From contig JAJVDF010000364.1 in assembly GCA_022410635.1 (NCBI GenBank), positions 1 through 64,000 on the forward strand: a DNA stretch of 64,000 nucleotides, written 5' to 3'. Shown here in pieces: positions 1 to 10,810 of the stretch (within the stretch, counting starts at the first letter, position 1; each line of letters starts with the position of its first letter). The position numbers were made by a program, and so were the translations under genes. Source of the DNA: Tretioscincus oriximinensis (taxonomy: Eukaryota > Chordata > Lepidosauria > Squamata > Gymnophthalmidae). The notes under the pieces are model-generated. The model saw nothing but the letters and a program-made list of their open reading frames with translations. It was not told the origin of the DNA and made no database searches.

Positions 1-840
1 CGGAGCGTCACCACTTAATGAGATTCGGCTTACTCATTAAACGTGACCGGATCGGTGAATCGAGGAGGCTTGCCCTGGGGTCCGTATCACTNGCCACGGC
101 AAAATAATCAGCCCACAGACGACACTTCAGGGTAACTGGAGACGTAGGAGGTCCACGAGTGTATGGAAGCCTCCAGACGAGACCGAGGTCTCCACTTTTA
201 TTGACATCAGAATCAGAAGGCGTGTATCAGAATCATGACGGAATGAAAGGGGTGGAGGATACCCAACGTGGGCAAATTACGTAGGGATGACATGTTATGC
301 CCCCTCCCAAGGGGGTGCAGCCTGTGGACGGTAACCAATCAGAGAAGAGATAGATGTGAGTGTGGTGTGCCTAATTACTGGAAACTTAGCTATCATTGAG
401 AGCCCCTGTCAATCAAACTTGACAGGAAGATGANTCATGCCAAGGGTCCAGACTTTGATGACCTCTTAAGTGGCATGAACAATAAGGTGAGACCAAGGGT
501 ATACAGAAAAGGGGAAGGGGACTAAGAGGTGGCTTCCTTGGAACAATAGTGAAGCCTAGGGCAAGTTTGCACAAGAGATTGTCCCATAGGGAGTCAAGCC
601 TGCCTTGGCCAGAGGCAAACAGTTGACATCCCAGTTGGTAATGGGATTTAAATGTCTCTATTGTTAGACTGTGCATGAGTCAGGGACTACCTTTCACAGG
701 TGCCCCCAGGGAGAGGAAAGAGGGATAAAAAGAGTTCCTGAGTGTATACAGGGTTGAGGGAAAGGTCAGCTTGACCAAGGAAATTTTGAAAATTTCTTTC
801 CCAGAGGCCTCTACTAGATAGCTAGTTCCAGCTATAATGA
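1..840 (-). mobile_element. Degenerate LTR-like block (copy 1)
   Basis: This block shares several separated stretches with 6,747-7,395 in the same order. They are a TTTTATTGAC segment near 196 (polyadenylation signal AATAAA when read on the minus strand) followed by CAGAAGGCGTG, a CCTCCCAAGG.GGTGCAGCCTG stretch near 303-327, and an AAATTT-rich segment before AGGCCTC near 780-812. That order (U5, poly(A) signal, U3) fits a minus-strand LTR. No gag, pol or env similarity is seen next to it, and the left edge may lie outside the window. The LTR reading is an inference; an unclassified interspersed repeat is the alternative. Confidence 0.4.
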
Positions 841-891
841 TATATTAATAATATCTTTTATATCTAATAATGTCCCAGGGAGAGAATTCCA

Positions 892-995
892 ACACTATAC
901 TAGCATGTGGTTGGCAGGTTCCTATTCCGAGAGACAGCCCAGGATAAGGCTCCATGTGGATGCAGCCTCAGTGGGGACAGGGTCTTCAGTTCTTA
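892..995. mobile_element. Half copy of foldback MITE family Y
   Basis: Contains CTAGCATGTGGTTGGCAGG, a degenerate middle, then GCCTCAGTGGGGACAGGGTC. This matches the right half of the palindromic elements at 30,566-30,720 and 46,123-46,307. The left arm is missing. Confidence 0.5.
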
Positions 996-1145
996 AGAAT
1001 GGACTTAATCCAGTTTTTCTCTGGTTTAGTCCAGAAACAAAGAAGATTAAACTATGCTTGATCACACTTGTATTTTTAAACCTTCATTAGTGTTGAAGAC
1101 GGAGATCTTAATCTTAACAGAGTTTAATCTGCCCCCCCTCTTTGG

Positions 1146-1255
1146 TTTAAGTTTCCTTCTTTCCTTTATTTTATATTTATACCCTGCCCCATACGCGAAG
1201 GTCTCAGGGTGGTAAACAATAAAAACAGCAGTACAAAACTGACATATTAAAACAG
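1146..1255 (-). mobile_element. SINE/LINE 3' tail fragment
   Basis: TTTATATTTATACCCTGCCC followed by AAGGTCTCAGGGTGG is the reverse complement of the tail CCCTGAGACC...GGGTATAAATATAAA. The same tail ends the Sauria SINEs at 33.0 and 63.7 kb. Only the tail is present. Confidence 0.45.
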
Positions 1256-2235
1256 TATCAAAAGAATATCTGAAGCTTATTCAGGACTGAAGAAGGTTTA
1301 AAAGTATATGTGTGACCAGACTCCAACTGTTTTAATTCTGGGCACTGATTGTGGGGTCTGTTCCAGTGGGGTTTGTGTGGGAAGTGTTGAGGTTCTTGTT
1401 GCCATTGTACTACAGTAGATGCCGTACAGAACTGTCCCATTATTGGTCACTCTTCCCCCACCTCGCCATTTTTATTTATATATTTTTAAAATATTTAATC
1501 ATGAGCTGCAAAGTCTGCAAAACAGATGCTTGGTGTTGCTTTCCCAGTCTCATGTTTCCTGAGAGTTAATGTGCACATCTGGAAGCACCCCATGTTTGCC
1601 ATTAGGTAGGAAATGTTGTTTGCACCCCCACGCTGACACCTTCTTAGCCAGATGTATAGGGCTTGTAGATGTCTATTGGATAGGATAAAAGGAGGATAGC
1701 CAGATATCTTATTTAGTTAGCAGTGGCTGCATGGAAGACATAGGAAGCATGCCGTTCACATTCTAGCTTAAAAGGGTTTTGGCAGGCTGGACAAAACCTG
1801 TTCTATGAACTATCTCAGTGTTTCTTTTCTCTATGGGGATTGGTCTTGTTCTGTGGAATACCTAGTAAACTCCTGTTAGGGGCAGGTTGAGCATGGCAAT
1901 GATTTCAGCTTTTTTTTCCTGTTTTATTTTTTAAAATCCAGTAGGTGAACTGGAATTACGTTGCGTCACAATGCCCAATGATATCAATGTAGCACAACAT
2001 ATTTTTTCTGCCTTTGGGGTGATTATTAGCCTATTCATTTCTAGGGGAAAAATTATTTATTCTACAAATCAAGACCAGAAAGGGCAACACAGAGTTCCCT
2101 TTGCTCCTAGTGAGAATCTGCTAGGTTTTCCAAAAAGGCAGGATGACACCATGTAAAACCAAACAATCCCTATAAACACCAGGGAGCAAATACACCAAAC
2201 AGAACAGAGCAAAAAACCCACAAGTACAAATACAA
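1256..2235. other. Stretch with no recognised element
   Basis: Unique-looking AT-rich DNA. A short stretch (TTCAGGACTGAAGAAGG near 1,280) resembles 9,067-9,110, which hints at an old shared repeat. The ORFs here are short and show no family resemblance. Confidence 0.4.
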
Positions 2236-2239
2236 AATA

Positions 2240-3128
2240 AAAATATACAAATAGTAAAAGTTGGTGAAAGGAGAAAAGAAATTAATCAAATTAATATATA
2301 ACATCATTATGATCCACAAATATAATAATCTAACAAACACATTGCAATTTTGGGAAACAGAATTTCCTCAATTAAAACAAAATTGGCAACAATGGACAAA
2401 ACTATTTCTGCAAAACAAAGATACCAGACTCAGGGAGACAGAATTGAAAAAGATCTCGAAATGGTACCGCACCCCTGCTCAACTCTCACATATCACCAGA
2501 ATATCACCGTTATGTTGGCACGGGTGCGGTAACAGGGGTACATATCTACACATGTGGGCTCACTGCCCTGCGATTGCAAGATTTTGGGGAAAAATAAGAG
2601 AGGAATTAACTTCGATAACTAATGTCATGATCCCTGACTCCAAAGAGGTATGGCTATTTGGAATACTAGGTTATATCAATACTAGCAGGCAGAATAACTA
2701 TTGTATAGATAATGATATTTTAGTGGGCCACATGGTCATAGTTAAGGAATGGAAAAACCAGCAAAACTGGACGATGGACCTGTGGTGGCACTACCTCATC
2801 GAATTTATGTCCTTTGATGTACTGCAAAGCAAAAGATTACGAACTATTGGGATCAACGTCACGCCACACTGGACTACCAAATGGCAAGTGCTCATCGCCT
2901 TCAGCTCAACTGACAACGCACATATACTCCTGAAAGAGACGATAAAGATGTTCCATGACCAACGTTGGATTTTTTAACACTCCAGTATAACACCAGGAGA
3001 AATTTCAACTTGGACTTGTACCGTTCGCAGGGGTGGGAGGGAGGGAAAGGGGCGTCATCGATTTTTGTTTTGCATTACATGCGATTGTATTCTTGTAAAT
3101 AAATAAATATATATATATTAAAAAAAAG
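2240..3128 (+). mobile_element. 5'-truncated L1 LINE, 3' end of ORF2 plus 3' UTR
   Basis: The reading frame 2,261-2,977 (238 aa) is the extreme C-terminus of an L1-type ORF2. It has a WYRTP motif at residues 68-72 and a CWHGC...H...C cysteine-histidine cluster at residues 85-102, followed by FW. A G-rich 3' UTR and an A-rich tail near 3,118-3,127 follow. The endonuclease and reverse transcriptase domains are absent, so this is a dead 5'-truncated insertion. The ATG at 2,261 is incidental. It resembles the L1 at 59,145-60,810 more than the one at 26.3 kb. Confidence 0.85.
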
Positions 3129-3129
3129 A

Positions 3130-4130
3130 GATATTTAAAACAATATCAATAGTCCACAGTATCCAAAATATAAAAGTGGAGCTGCCCAATGTAGTTCTTC
3201 AGTTCCAAAGAATAGGATAAAAGTTCAAAGGTATAAATTACAATAATAAAACCCTCAGGTAAGGTAACTGCATATTTCTTTGGATGAAACATATAGAAGA
3301 TCCTTCTGTCTTCAAAAAAAAGGCGGAGGCCAGACGCATTTTGACCTAATGGTCTTCCTCAGTGGCCTCTGAAATTTACATCACAGTATAAAGAATAAAA
3401 ATAGTAAAACCATTAATGAGATACTATAAATACTATTACAATACTATATAATGAAATAATGACAATAGACTTAAATCTATACTTACATTAATGCATAGAC
3501 TGACCAGATGACCACTTTTTTGGGGGGGTTGAAAATCCGTTTTGGGGGTGACTCCCATTTTTTTCTGAGGGAAAAAAATTAAAAAAAATATTTTTTTGAA
3601 AAAAAAATTCCTCAGAAAAACTGGAAGGCACCCCAAAACCAGGTTTTAACCCTCCCCCCAAAATGGGGTCATCTGGTCAGCCTTTATAATGTGTTATATG
3701 TATGGGCTTAAAATTGCCACATTAGTGAGCTCAATTCAAAGTTTGCACTTCCACAGTAATTTAAAAAGCTCCAGCAAGACTCTAAGACATAATGTTATAT
3801 ACAATGAAGTATCAGCTTATATACTAAGTAATCTCTTCATCCACTGGATAAGGTCCTATAGATACTTAGAGGAAACAAGAGACTAAGGTATAGAGGTAAT
3901 GTCTACATGCTGGCTTACTAATAAACTAATTAATTGAGTCCAAAAGGAGAATATGATTGTAATTTATTAATCCAGAAAAGTTCCCTCTTTTGTAAAGCTT
4001 CCTTTGTATTATGATTCGTGATTCTCTCCAAGCACCAGAATCTAAAATCGTTAAAGGTATGGTTCATGGATGCAAAATGTTTAACCAAAGGGGTTTGTGT
4101 TCTGTTGTTTTTTATGCATCATCTATGTCC
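3130..4130 (-). mobile_element. Possible Penelope-like terminal region, split by a MITE
   Basis: Read on the minus strand, near 3,325-3,375, it contains CACTGAGGAAGACCATTAGG followed by CAAAATGCGTC. This type of motif is common near the ends of vertebrate Penelope-like and related retroelements. No coding region remains. The foldback element at 3,496-3,684 interrupts it. The family assignment is from general resemblance only. Confidence 0.3.
3496..3684. mobile_element. Foldback MITE, GGCTGACCAG family
   Basis: About 190 bp that folds on itself almost end to end: TAGACTGACCAGATGACC at the left, GGTCATCTGGTCAGCCT at the right. Inner arms carry mirrored TTTTTTCTGAGG and CCTCAGAAAAA stretches around an A/T-rich loop. 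It lies within the Penelope-like sequence. The ORF on it is a hairpin artefact. Confidence 0.85.
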
Positions 4131-4132
4131 AA

Positions 4133-4356
4133 TCATAAGAACATAAGAACATAAGAAGAGCCATACTGGATCAGGCCACAGCCCATCGAGTCCAGCATTC
4201 TGTGTCACACAAAGGCCCACCAGATGCACCTGGGCAGTCCGAACAGAGGTAAGCAAAATATGCTGCTCCTGTTCGTGACTCCCTGCAAATGGTATTTCAA
4301 GAGTCCTGCCTGTTGCTCCATCCCGGAGGCTACATCCAGACAACTATCTTAGACAT
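4133..4356 (-). mobile_element. CR1 LINE 3' end
   Basis: Starts with the repeated ATAAGAACATAAGAACATAAG terminus and continues with the conserved GCCATACTGGATCAGGCC and CCCACCAGATGCACCTGGGC segments. It is the reverse complement of the 3' ends at 35.75 and 45.2 kb and closely resembles 25,402-25,715. Only the last 220 bp of the element is present. Confidence 0.9.
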
Positions 4357-5248
4357 GTGACACACTTGTGAGGCTTCTAAGGAAAACGGTACCCAGCTTC
4401 ATCAGGGATTGGGTGCCACAACTGAGAATAAGAGAAGGGTCCAGAAAACTATCTGATCCAGAAATTTGGCACTTTTTCCACCTTTTCTTGCTTAGAATGG
4501 TCCAACTATCTGGGTCTATTCTGTTTTGGAATTTCTCTCTACATGTTTCCCGAAGTTACAATAGTCCCAAAGGCTCTGCAACTGGACAATATTTGGACAA
4601 ACCACAGGGCCTGGAGTGATGTCATCAATGTTCTAAAGCCAGGACCAGGCCAGCAGCAGTTGCCATGGAACCTGGCCAAGCATAGTAGCAGGAACAGGAA
4701 AGAAACAACAAGGAAGAGGGAAGGAGGAACATGAAGGAGCAAGAGTAAACTAGACCCTGTTGTCTCAAACTCAGGCAATGGGCTTATTCCATTAATAAGA
4801 TATAAGGCACTGTTTACGCATCTTCCTCTCAGACACTACCCACCCACATCTAAAATGTCCCCAGGCTGGCAGCTTCTATAGCCGTATCTGCTTCATTTTT
4901 GCATCACACCCTTAGCTGGAATGTAACAATAATAACGCAGGACCATTCATGTGTCGTTAGAAGCAGCAAAACTGGCCCTTACCAGCATTCCTCCCTATTT
5001 CAAATTTTGTATTACTTAGAACAATAAATTTCCAGGATAGCAAAGCTGATGTAGCCAGCTGGCATCCTCGCTGTTCTGGAAATTTTTAGTGAAATGTGAG
5101 GGATTTGGCAATGAATAGGTAAGTCACCAATAAAAGATTTCTGAAATCTCACAGACTTCTGAGGAATTGCAAAGCAATAAGGACTAGATTTACACTGAAT
5201 GGCACTTTTCTAGGAAAACATGAAGACTTCTGATTTAAAATGGAGGTG
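4357..5248. other. Stretch with no recognised element
   Basis: No repeat family, gene or RNA recognised. Short overlapping ORFs on both strands show no domain. Confidence 0.4.
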
Positions 5249-5459
5249 GGTTGCCCAGATGACCCCTTTTGGAGGGAGTTGGAAACCCATTTTTGGGTAT
5301 CTCCCGTTTTTTTTATGAGGAAAAAAAAGTTAAAAAGCAAAAAAAAAAATTGAAAAAATATCTTTGTTTGAAAAAAAATTCTTCAGAAAAAACTGTGAAG
5401 TACCCCAAAAAACGGGTTTTCAAACACCTCCCCCCAAAAAGGGTCATCTGGTCAGCCTA
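5249..5459. mobile_element. Foldback MITE, GGCTGACCAG family
   Basis: The left arm reads GTTGCCCAGATGACCCCTTT and the right arm AAAAGGGTCATCTGGTCAGC, with mirrored TTTTATGAGG / CTTCAGAAAA inner arms. The left end has lost the usual GGCTGACC bases. A TA follows the right end. Confidence 0.8.
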
Positions 5460-5637
5460 CTACTTGAACAGACATGTCATCATAGTAATTTTAGTCTGTA
5501 TACCCCCTTTTCATACTTGCTGCACTGCTTTTCCACACTGTTATGAAAGAAACCCCCAGGATTACTGCCAGAAGGATCAGACTTAGAAATAATCCACACA
5601 TGGTTAGCATCAGGCTTGTTTAAAAAAATATTTAAGA

Positions 5638-5990
5638 CAGTGGTTCCCAACTTTTTTCTCCTGCGTACCCCTTGATTTTGGTTTTCCTTTATGGGTATCC
5701 CTTCTTTTCATTAACCCCATACATCCCTAAAATAAATGGTTTTGTTTCCAGTTTGTTTAGGTTAGCTAAATAATAAAACGTCTCAAAACCTAATGAAATT
5801 TACTGGCTTCTGTTTTTATTTTACATTTAACAATTTATTTCATTTTTTAAAAATTAATTCAACATGGCTGTTAATAATTTCAATGTGATCCTAGCTCTTC
5901 TTTCATGGATCCTAGTTTTTTAAAATCAGGTCAAATGAAGAGATATATCACTTCAGTCATAAAAAAGAACGACATCTAGGCACAGTTGCA
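5638..5990 (+). mobile_element. Possible hAT/Charlie-like terminal fragment
   Basis: CAGTGGTTCCCAACTTTTTT followed by CTCCTGCGTACCCC resembles the end of Charlie-type hAT elements. I cannot find the matching inverted end before 6,146, so this is a one-ended fragment. No transposase is visible. Confidence 0.4.
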
Positions 5991-6145
5991 CACATTTTGG
6001 CAAAGAGGGGAAGGATACACATACACAATCCTGTGATATGACTAGTTGTGGGCGGGTCTAGTGAAAACATCCTTTTTATAAACCAAAACTCTACAATTTT
6101 GTCTTTGCGTTTTTATTTTATCTCCTTTTTAATATTTTTTTGTCT

Positions 6146-6340
6146 TAGGTTGACCAGATGACCCCTTTGGGCCGGGTTAAAAACCCATTTTGGGGGTGCC
6201 TCCCAGTTTTTTCTGAGGAAAAAAAAACCTTCAAAAAAGATCTTTTTTTGAAAAAAGTTTCCTCAGTAAAAACTGGGAGGCACCTCAAAACTGGGTTTTC
6301 AACCCCCAACTCTCCCAAAAGGGGTCATCTGGTCAGCCTA
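6146..6340. mobile_element. Foldback MITE, GGCTGACCAG family
   Basis: The ends are TAGGTTGACCAGATGACC and GGTCATCTGGTCAGCCTA. The arms pair almost fully, with TTTTTTCTGAGG mirrored by CCTCAGTAAAAA. Flanks share only TCT next to the terminal TA, so no long target duplication is visible. Confidence 0.85.
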
Positions 6341-6746
6341 TCTTTACCACTATTATTTTTGTGCAGTTTGCTGCATACGCATAGAATTACACATACTACA
6401 AGCTGGAAATATCTGATTTAAGAGATATTCTTTTAACTACATCACACGACAAGCTCAGTGATTTAAGCTATAGACAATCAGTATAAAGATTTCTCCATTT
6501 TGTAATGAATTACACCCTATATTTCACTAATTATGTGTAAAGTTTCACAGGAATTTGCCAAAAAACTAGAAAAAGAAAATAGAAAATGGATTGGTTTTGG
6601 AAAAAAGTGATCCAGCTACTGTGTTGTGAAGGATCAGAGAGAAAGAGAGGATTAAAAGAACTTGGTAACTTTCAATGGAGGTTTTCTGCTTTTTCATAAT
6701 GGTCTCATAAGCATAGCTCAGCTGCTTAATACAAAGGGGCAGTCTG

Positions 6747-7395
6747 ATCATTAACGGGGGTTTGCTTACCCGTTATTCGGCTCCTTAGCTTGCCTAATGT
6801 AGCTGGATCCAATGCGTGCAGACACATGTAAAGAGATTCACACGGACACCGTAGCTTGGGTTCAAAAGTGATCCAGGAGCGCTCACAGGGCTATGAGACA
6901 CTCCAGAACACAGGTGTGCACAGTCTTTTATTGACCTCAAATCAGAAGGCGTGGATTGATTCAGTGATGTCAAAAAAGGGGATGGTACAGCACACGTGGG
7001 TCAGGGCGGACCCAGGTAGTGACAGCTGTGTGATGTGTTTCTCTCCTCCCAAGGAGGTGCAGCCTGGTCAGGAAATGCCAAATATGGTAAGGTGGTGAGA
7101 TACAGGATGGACCCTCTTAGCCTTTGTTTGCCCTTGCTATTATTCCTAAGTACAGGAACACAGTGACTCACCCACAGGAGTACGGTTTTAATGGTCTACC
7201 TTGAGGCCACTATCAGGCTAATGGCTTCAGCCCAGGTGCATGGCTAGGTAAACAATGATATCCCCTTTGCCATGATGGATGTCATTAATCCATTCAGTCT
7301 GGCAAGGGAGATTTAGCTGTTCCTGTTTACTCCTGGGGCTCGGGCGACCAGAGATTTTTTCAAAATTTCTATACAGGCCTCACTTTGGCTAGCAA
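6747..7395 (-). mobile_element. Degenerate LTR-like block (copy 2)
   Basis: Shares its order of landmarks with 1-840: CTTTTATTGACCTC followed by TCAGAAGGCGTGG near 6,918-6,948, CCTCCCAAGGAGGTGCAGCC near 7,045, and an AAATTTCTATACAGGCCTC stretch near 7,362-7,381. The minus-strand AATAAA lies about 175 bp from the proposed TG edge at 6,747, a plausible U5 length. There are no internal retroviral ORFs between the two copies. Confidence 0.4.
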
Positions 7396-8310
7396 AGGTC
7401 AAGTGTCATCTTCTCCATCTTCTGATCAATGCTTCCATCACCCCTGTTTTTTTTTCTATTTCAGTACCTGATATTTGCAGCTTAGGAGGAAAAATCTCTA
7501 TCATTTGACATCTATGGTCTCATAACAGCTATTCAAGATGCGCCAAACCTTAGCTGCAACATTATAATAATATGTTGCAATACTCTATGCAGTCAGGATT
7601 TGGGGATTAGTGAGGCTTCCTCTAATCCCTGCCATCCCCTCCCCCACAAAGGATAAAAAATATGAGGTTCAGTTGAGATAAATAGCTCCAAGGATGCTAG
7701 TCACTGCATGCTCCAAGCAAACACCTGGAAAAATAAACTCCAATTGTTGAATGACTGTTGGAAGTTCCAATCAACATGTACTTCAGGAAGGCTGGTGATG
7801 GGCTGGGCTTGACCATCCAGACCTCAGCACATGGAGGGGATCGATACATTCTGGATTTGGTGTACATTACAATTTACATTTATAAATTAAGATTCAGCAC
7901 TCTGGCCCTTGGCTCCTGATTGACCCCATTTCTTTGCTATGGCCTATTGTATTGCCAAAATAGATTGTCTATGGTACAGTATACTACTCTATTATATAAA
8001 GGAAGACCTCCAATTTGATGCTCTAGTCTCGTCTATGTCTTCTGAGGTGAAGCATAATAGGAGATGGTGGGTCTCCTTAATCCATATTCCATGTGGAAGT
8101 GAAGCCCAAAGGTATTTACTATATTCTAAGGTGTCCTCACTTATGCAGATGCTTAGGGAACTTGGGGGACAGGAGAATCAAACTTTTTAAAAAATAATAC
8201 ATAAAGCATGGTTGCATATCTAGTTTCAAGGTTAAATCTACACGATGATAACTTCTTCTTGATGTTGTGGAGCATTCTGAGATATAAGGCAGAATAAACA
8301 CCAGAACCTA
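7396..8310. other. Stretch with no recognised element
   Basis: Moderately AT-rich DNA without a recognisable repeat or coding domain. Confidence 0.4.
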
Positions 8311-8321
8311 TTGCACTTTTT

Positions 8322-8420
8322 AGAAACAACAACAACAACAATGACAATAACAATAATAACAAAAACAATAATAACAGTAACAACAACAACAATAATAATA
8401 ACAATAATAAAACAGTAGTA
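8322..8420. repeat. Imperfect (AAC/AAT)n microsatellite
   Basis: About 100 bp of interrupted AAC, AAT and ACA triplets directly before a minus-strand Sauria SINE, so it probably grew from that SINE's 3' tail. On the minus strand it produces a long artefactual leucine-run ORF. Confidence 0.85.
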
Positions 8421-8431
8421 CCGTAATAGTA

Positions 8432-8645
8432 ATAATGTTTATTTATAACACCCTTTTCACCAAAGGATGATATACATAGCTTGTGTTGCTTTCTCCACAA
8501 CAGAGACCCTGTGAGGCAGACAGGGCTGAGAGAGTTCTAAAGAACTGTGAGTTGCCCAAGGTCACCCAGATGGCTTCATGGTGATGTGTGGAATCGAACC
8601 AGGAGACTTCCAGACAGGAGTCCAACACTGTTTTGGTTCTCATGT
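8432..8645 (-). mobile_element. Sauria-type tRNA SINE
   Basis: Read on the minus strand it has the tRNA-derived head (GTGTTGGACTCCTGTCTGG, then TGGTTCGATTCC as box B), CATCTGGGTGACCTTGGGCA, ACTCTCTCAGCCCTGTCTGC, and the ATAAATA tail. The layout equals the copies at 32,786 and 63,703. Confidence 0.85.
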
Positions 8646-8717
8646 AGTGGGAGAACCTAAGGGAGAGTACAGCGATTTTAGGTGCTGTTCCAATAATACT
8701 TCTAAATCATTTTCAGT

Positions 8718-9037
8718 AGGAGAGAGGAGAAGAAGAAGAAGAACTTGGTTCTTATACCCCGCTTTTCTCACCTTTCAAAGGGACTCAAAGTGGCTTACAT
8801 GGGTATTTTTGCCCAAAGGCTGACATTCTGTCTTCCCCACCAGGTTATATTGGTTCCCATGTATCTACTTGCAGTCAGTTGCAATTTCTTGCAATTCTTG
8901 CTTTTGAATAGCTGGGTTGGCTAGAGCTCCAGGCTAGTGGAAGGTGCTCACCCCTCCCCACGTCCCACACAGGGCTTCGAAACCCCGTCTCCCAGTTGAG
9001 AGACGGATTCCTTAGTGACTGAGCTATCTGTGCCTGG
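8718..9037 (-). mobile_element. tRNA-derived SINE, GGCACAGATAGCTCAG family
   Basis: On the minus strand the 5' head reads GGCACAGATAGCTCAGTCAC (box A), then GGGGTTTCGAAGCCC (box B), followed by a shared body and the tail GGGGTATAAGAACCAAG with (TTC)n. The head looks like a tRNA; it is not a functional tRNA gene. Near-identical copies lie at 19.2, 29.3 and 40.6 kb. Confidence 0.9.
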
Positions 9038-9214
9038 AGGGAGTTATTCCTGCATTAGTCCAGTTCTTCAGGACCGAAGATGGATTAAAAGTAGATGTCA
9101 GAACAGCCCTAGAAGGAACTAACACATAAGATGATAACAGCATTCGAAGACCTAGATAACATACAAAACTTACAGCTAAGAAACATTAAGACCTCGTTGC
9201 GTGTACCCAAATTG

Positions 9215-9880
9215 TGCTTTTTGCAGGATGGAAGGACAAAACAAAACCTTTTTGGGATGGTTCGATTATATAACTGAAAAAATTGTGGTAGAAATAAGGT
9301 TGGCTAGAATTAACGGCAATGATAATGTACAAACTATAATACCAACAACAACAACAAAAATGGACCCAGTCAAGAATTATCTATTAAGAAATACATGGAA
9401 CAGGCAAAAAAACCTCAAACTGAGAATAATATTTAATATGTAAGCACAATCAGATTCACTATATATTGGTTTCTTTCTTTAAATCAAACTCACCAGTATG
9501 CGGGGCGGGAGGGGGTGAGTGGGAATGAGGGGGAGGGGAGAATGTATTCTTAGTAGGCTGACCAGATGACCCTTTTGGGGGGGGGGAGGGTCGAAAACCT
9601 GTTTTTGGGGTGCCTCCCAGTTTTTTCTGAGGAGATACTTTTCAAAAAAAGGATTTTGTTTTGGATTTTTTTTTTCCTCAGAAAAAACCGGGAGGCACCC
9701 CAAAAATGGGTTTTCAACCCCCAAAAAATGGGGTCATCTGGTCAGCCTAAGAAGAGATAACTAATGTAGATAAATATATTTTATTAAGACCCATGTAGCT
9801 GTTGTATTAAGATATCTTTGTAACCTATAAGGAATACTAAAATTCAATAAATATATAAATATATTTTAAAAGAACAACCT
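9215..9880 (+). mobile_element. L1 LINE 3' end, split by a MITE
   Basis: The frame at 9,201-9,443 carries the last part of an L1 ORF2. Its segment around residues 59-70 parallels the sequence just after the ORF of the 26.3-29.2 kb L1 near 28,960-29,040. The 3' UTR continues past the foldback MITE at 9,554-9,749 and ends in AATAAATATATAAATATATT. Only the 3' end of the element is present. Confidence 0.6.
9554..9749. mobile_element. Foldback MITE, GGCTGACCAG family, inside an L1
   Basis: A clean copy: TAGGCTGACCAGATGACCC ... GGGTCATCTGGTCAGCCTA with nearly full arm pairing and CTGAGG / CCTCAG inner marks. Each end carries a TA. A longer direct repeat is not visible. Confidence 0.9.
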
Positions 9881-10617
9881 TAGAAGAAAAACCAGGTACT
9901 ATACTAGTGCTGAATATGAAATGTTTGTATTACATCAGTTGTAAATGTTTTCGTTTCATGTAGGATCTTTTTTGTGTAATATGTACGTTACATTGAAACA
10001 TTGGTGACAGCACACCACGTAACCCCCCCCCTTTTGTGTTATTTTTAGAAAGATCTCTTGTCCTCTGAGAAAAACTTTTAAAAAGCAACGCCTCCATATG
10101 TATACACTTCACCTTTTCAAATTACAGGGCATCTGCACGCATTCACTTGTTTCTTGGCATAATTCCAAGTACAGCTTAGAGGAGGAAACATTTTGGACTT
10201 TTGGAATGGAAAAACTGATTCTTAAAATTAGATCCATTTGTTATGGATGCCTTCTGATTTAACTGTTGCATGTGGAAGCCTTTATTTTCTTCTTTTCCAA
10301 AATCTCGATGTAATATAAAATATATTTTCCCATTTGCTTGCATTGCTTGTTTTGCAGTCCTTTTGCCCAGTTCAAATTTTGACTGACTCTGCTCTGGTCT
10401 GCCAGTTCTTAAAATTGCACCGTGGGAAAGTCAAACTTAACTGAAAACAACTCAGAATAAACAAGGTTCCATATTAAGATAGCGTTTAACTATCCACTTA
10501 AAACTTGTACTTGTACACCACAAAACAAAAACAAAACCCACCACAAACGAACCACCAAAACAAGGCATGGGGTTTACTGAGATCAGGCTAGTCAATACTT
10601 TTATATCTCTTCTAATC
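9881..10617. other. Stretch with no recognised element
   Basis: AT-rich unique-looking sequence with a C-run near 10,023. Nothing recognised. Confidence 0.4.
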
Positions 10618-10810
10618 TAGACTGACCAGATTTTCTGAGGCCCAAATTGGGGCAATTAATATTCATGCTAATTTGCATATCATGAATATGCAAATCACCC
10701 ACCGACATGCATACCCACCCCGAAATCTCTGGAGCGCATGACAAATCTGTGAAGCATGTTAAAAATTCGCAAAGTGCAGGAGCAATTTGCATTTACCTGT
10801 ATTTATTTTT
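10618..10810 (+). mobile_element. Truncated long hAT-like element, one end
   Basis: Starts TAGACTGACCAGATTTTC and continues with ATTAATATTCATGCTAATTT and a GCATATCATGAATATGCAAA palindrome, as in the element starting at 37,834 and, inverted, the one ending at 13,536. The distal half is missing. Confidence 0.75.

Noticed and set aside
8990..9036. tRNA gene candidate (GGCACAGATAGCTCAG with box B)
   Set aside because: Part of a dispersed SINE with a long non-tRNA body; the acceptor stem does not pair properly.
9479..9760. Recurring peptide GCLPVFSEEKK...GHLVSL on several ORFs (3.4, 6.2, 9.5, 54.9 kb)
   Set aside because: It looks like a conserved small protein family but is the translation of the foldback MITE arms. 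It appears on both strands, with no conserved start.
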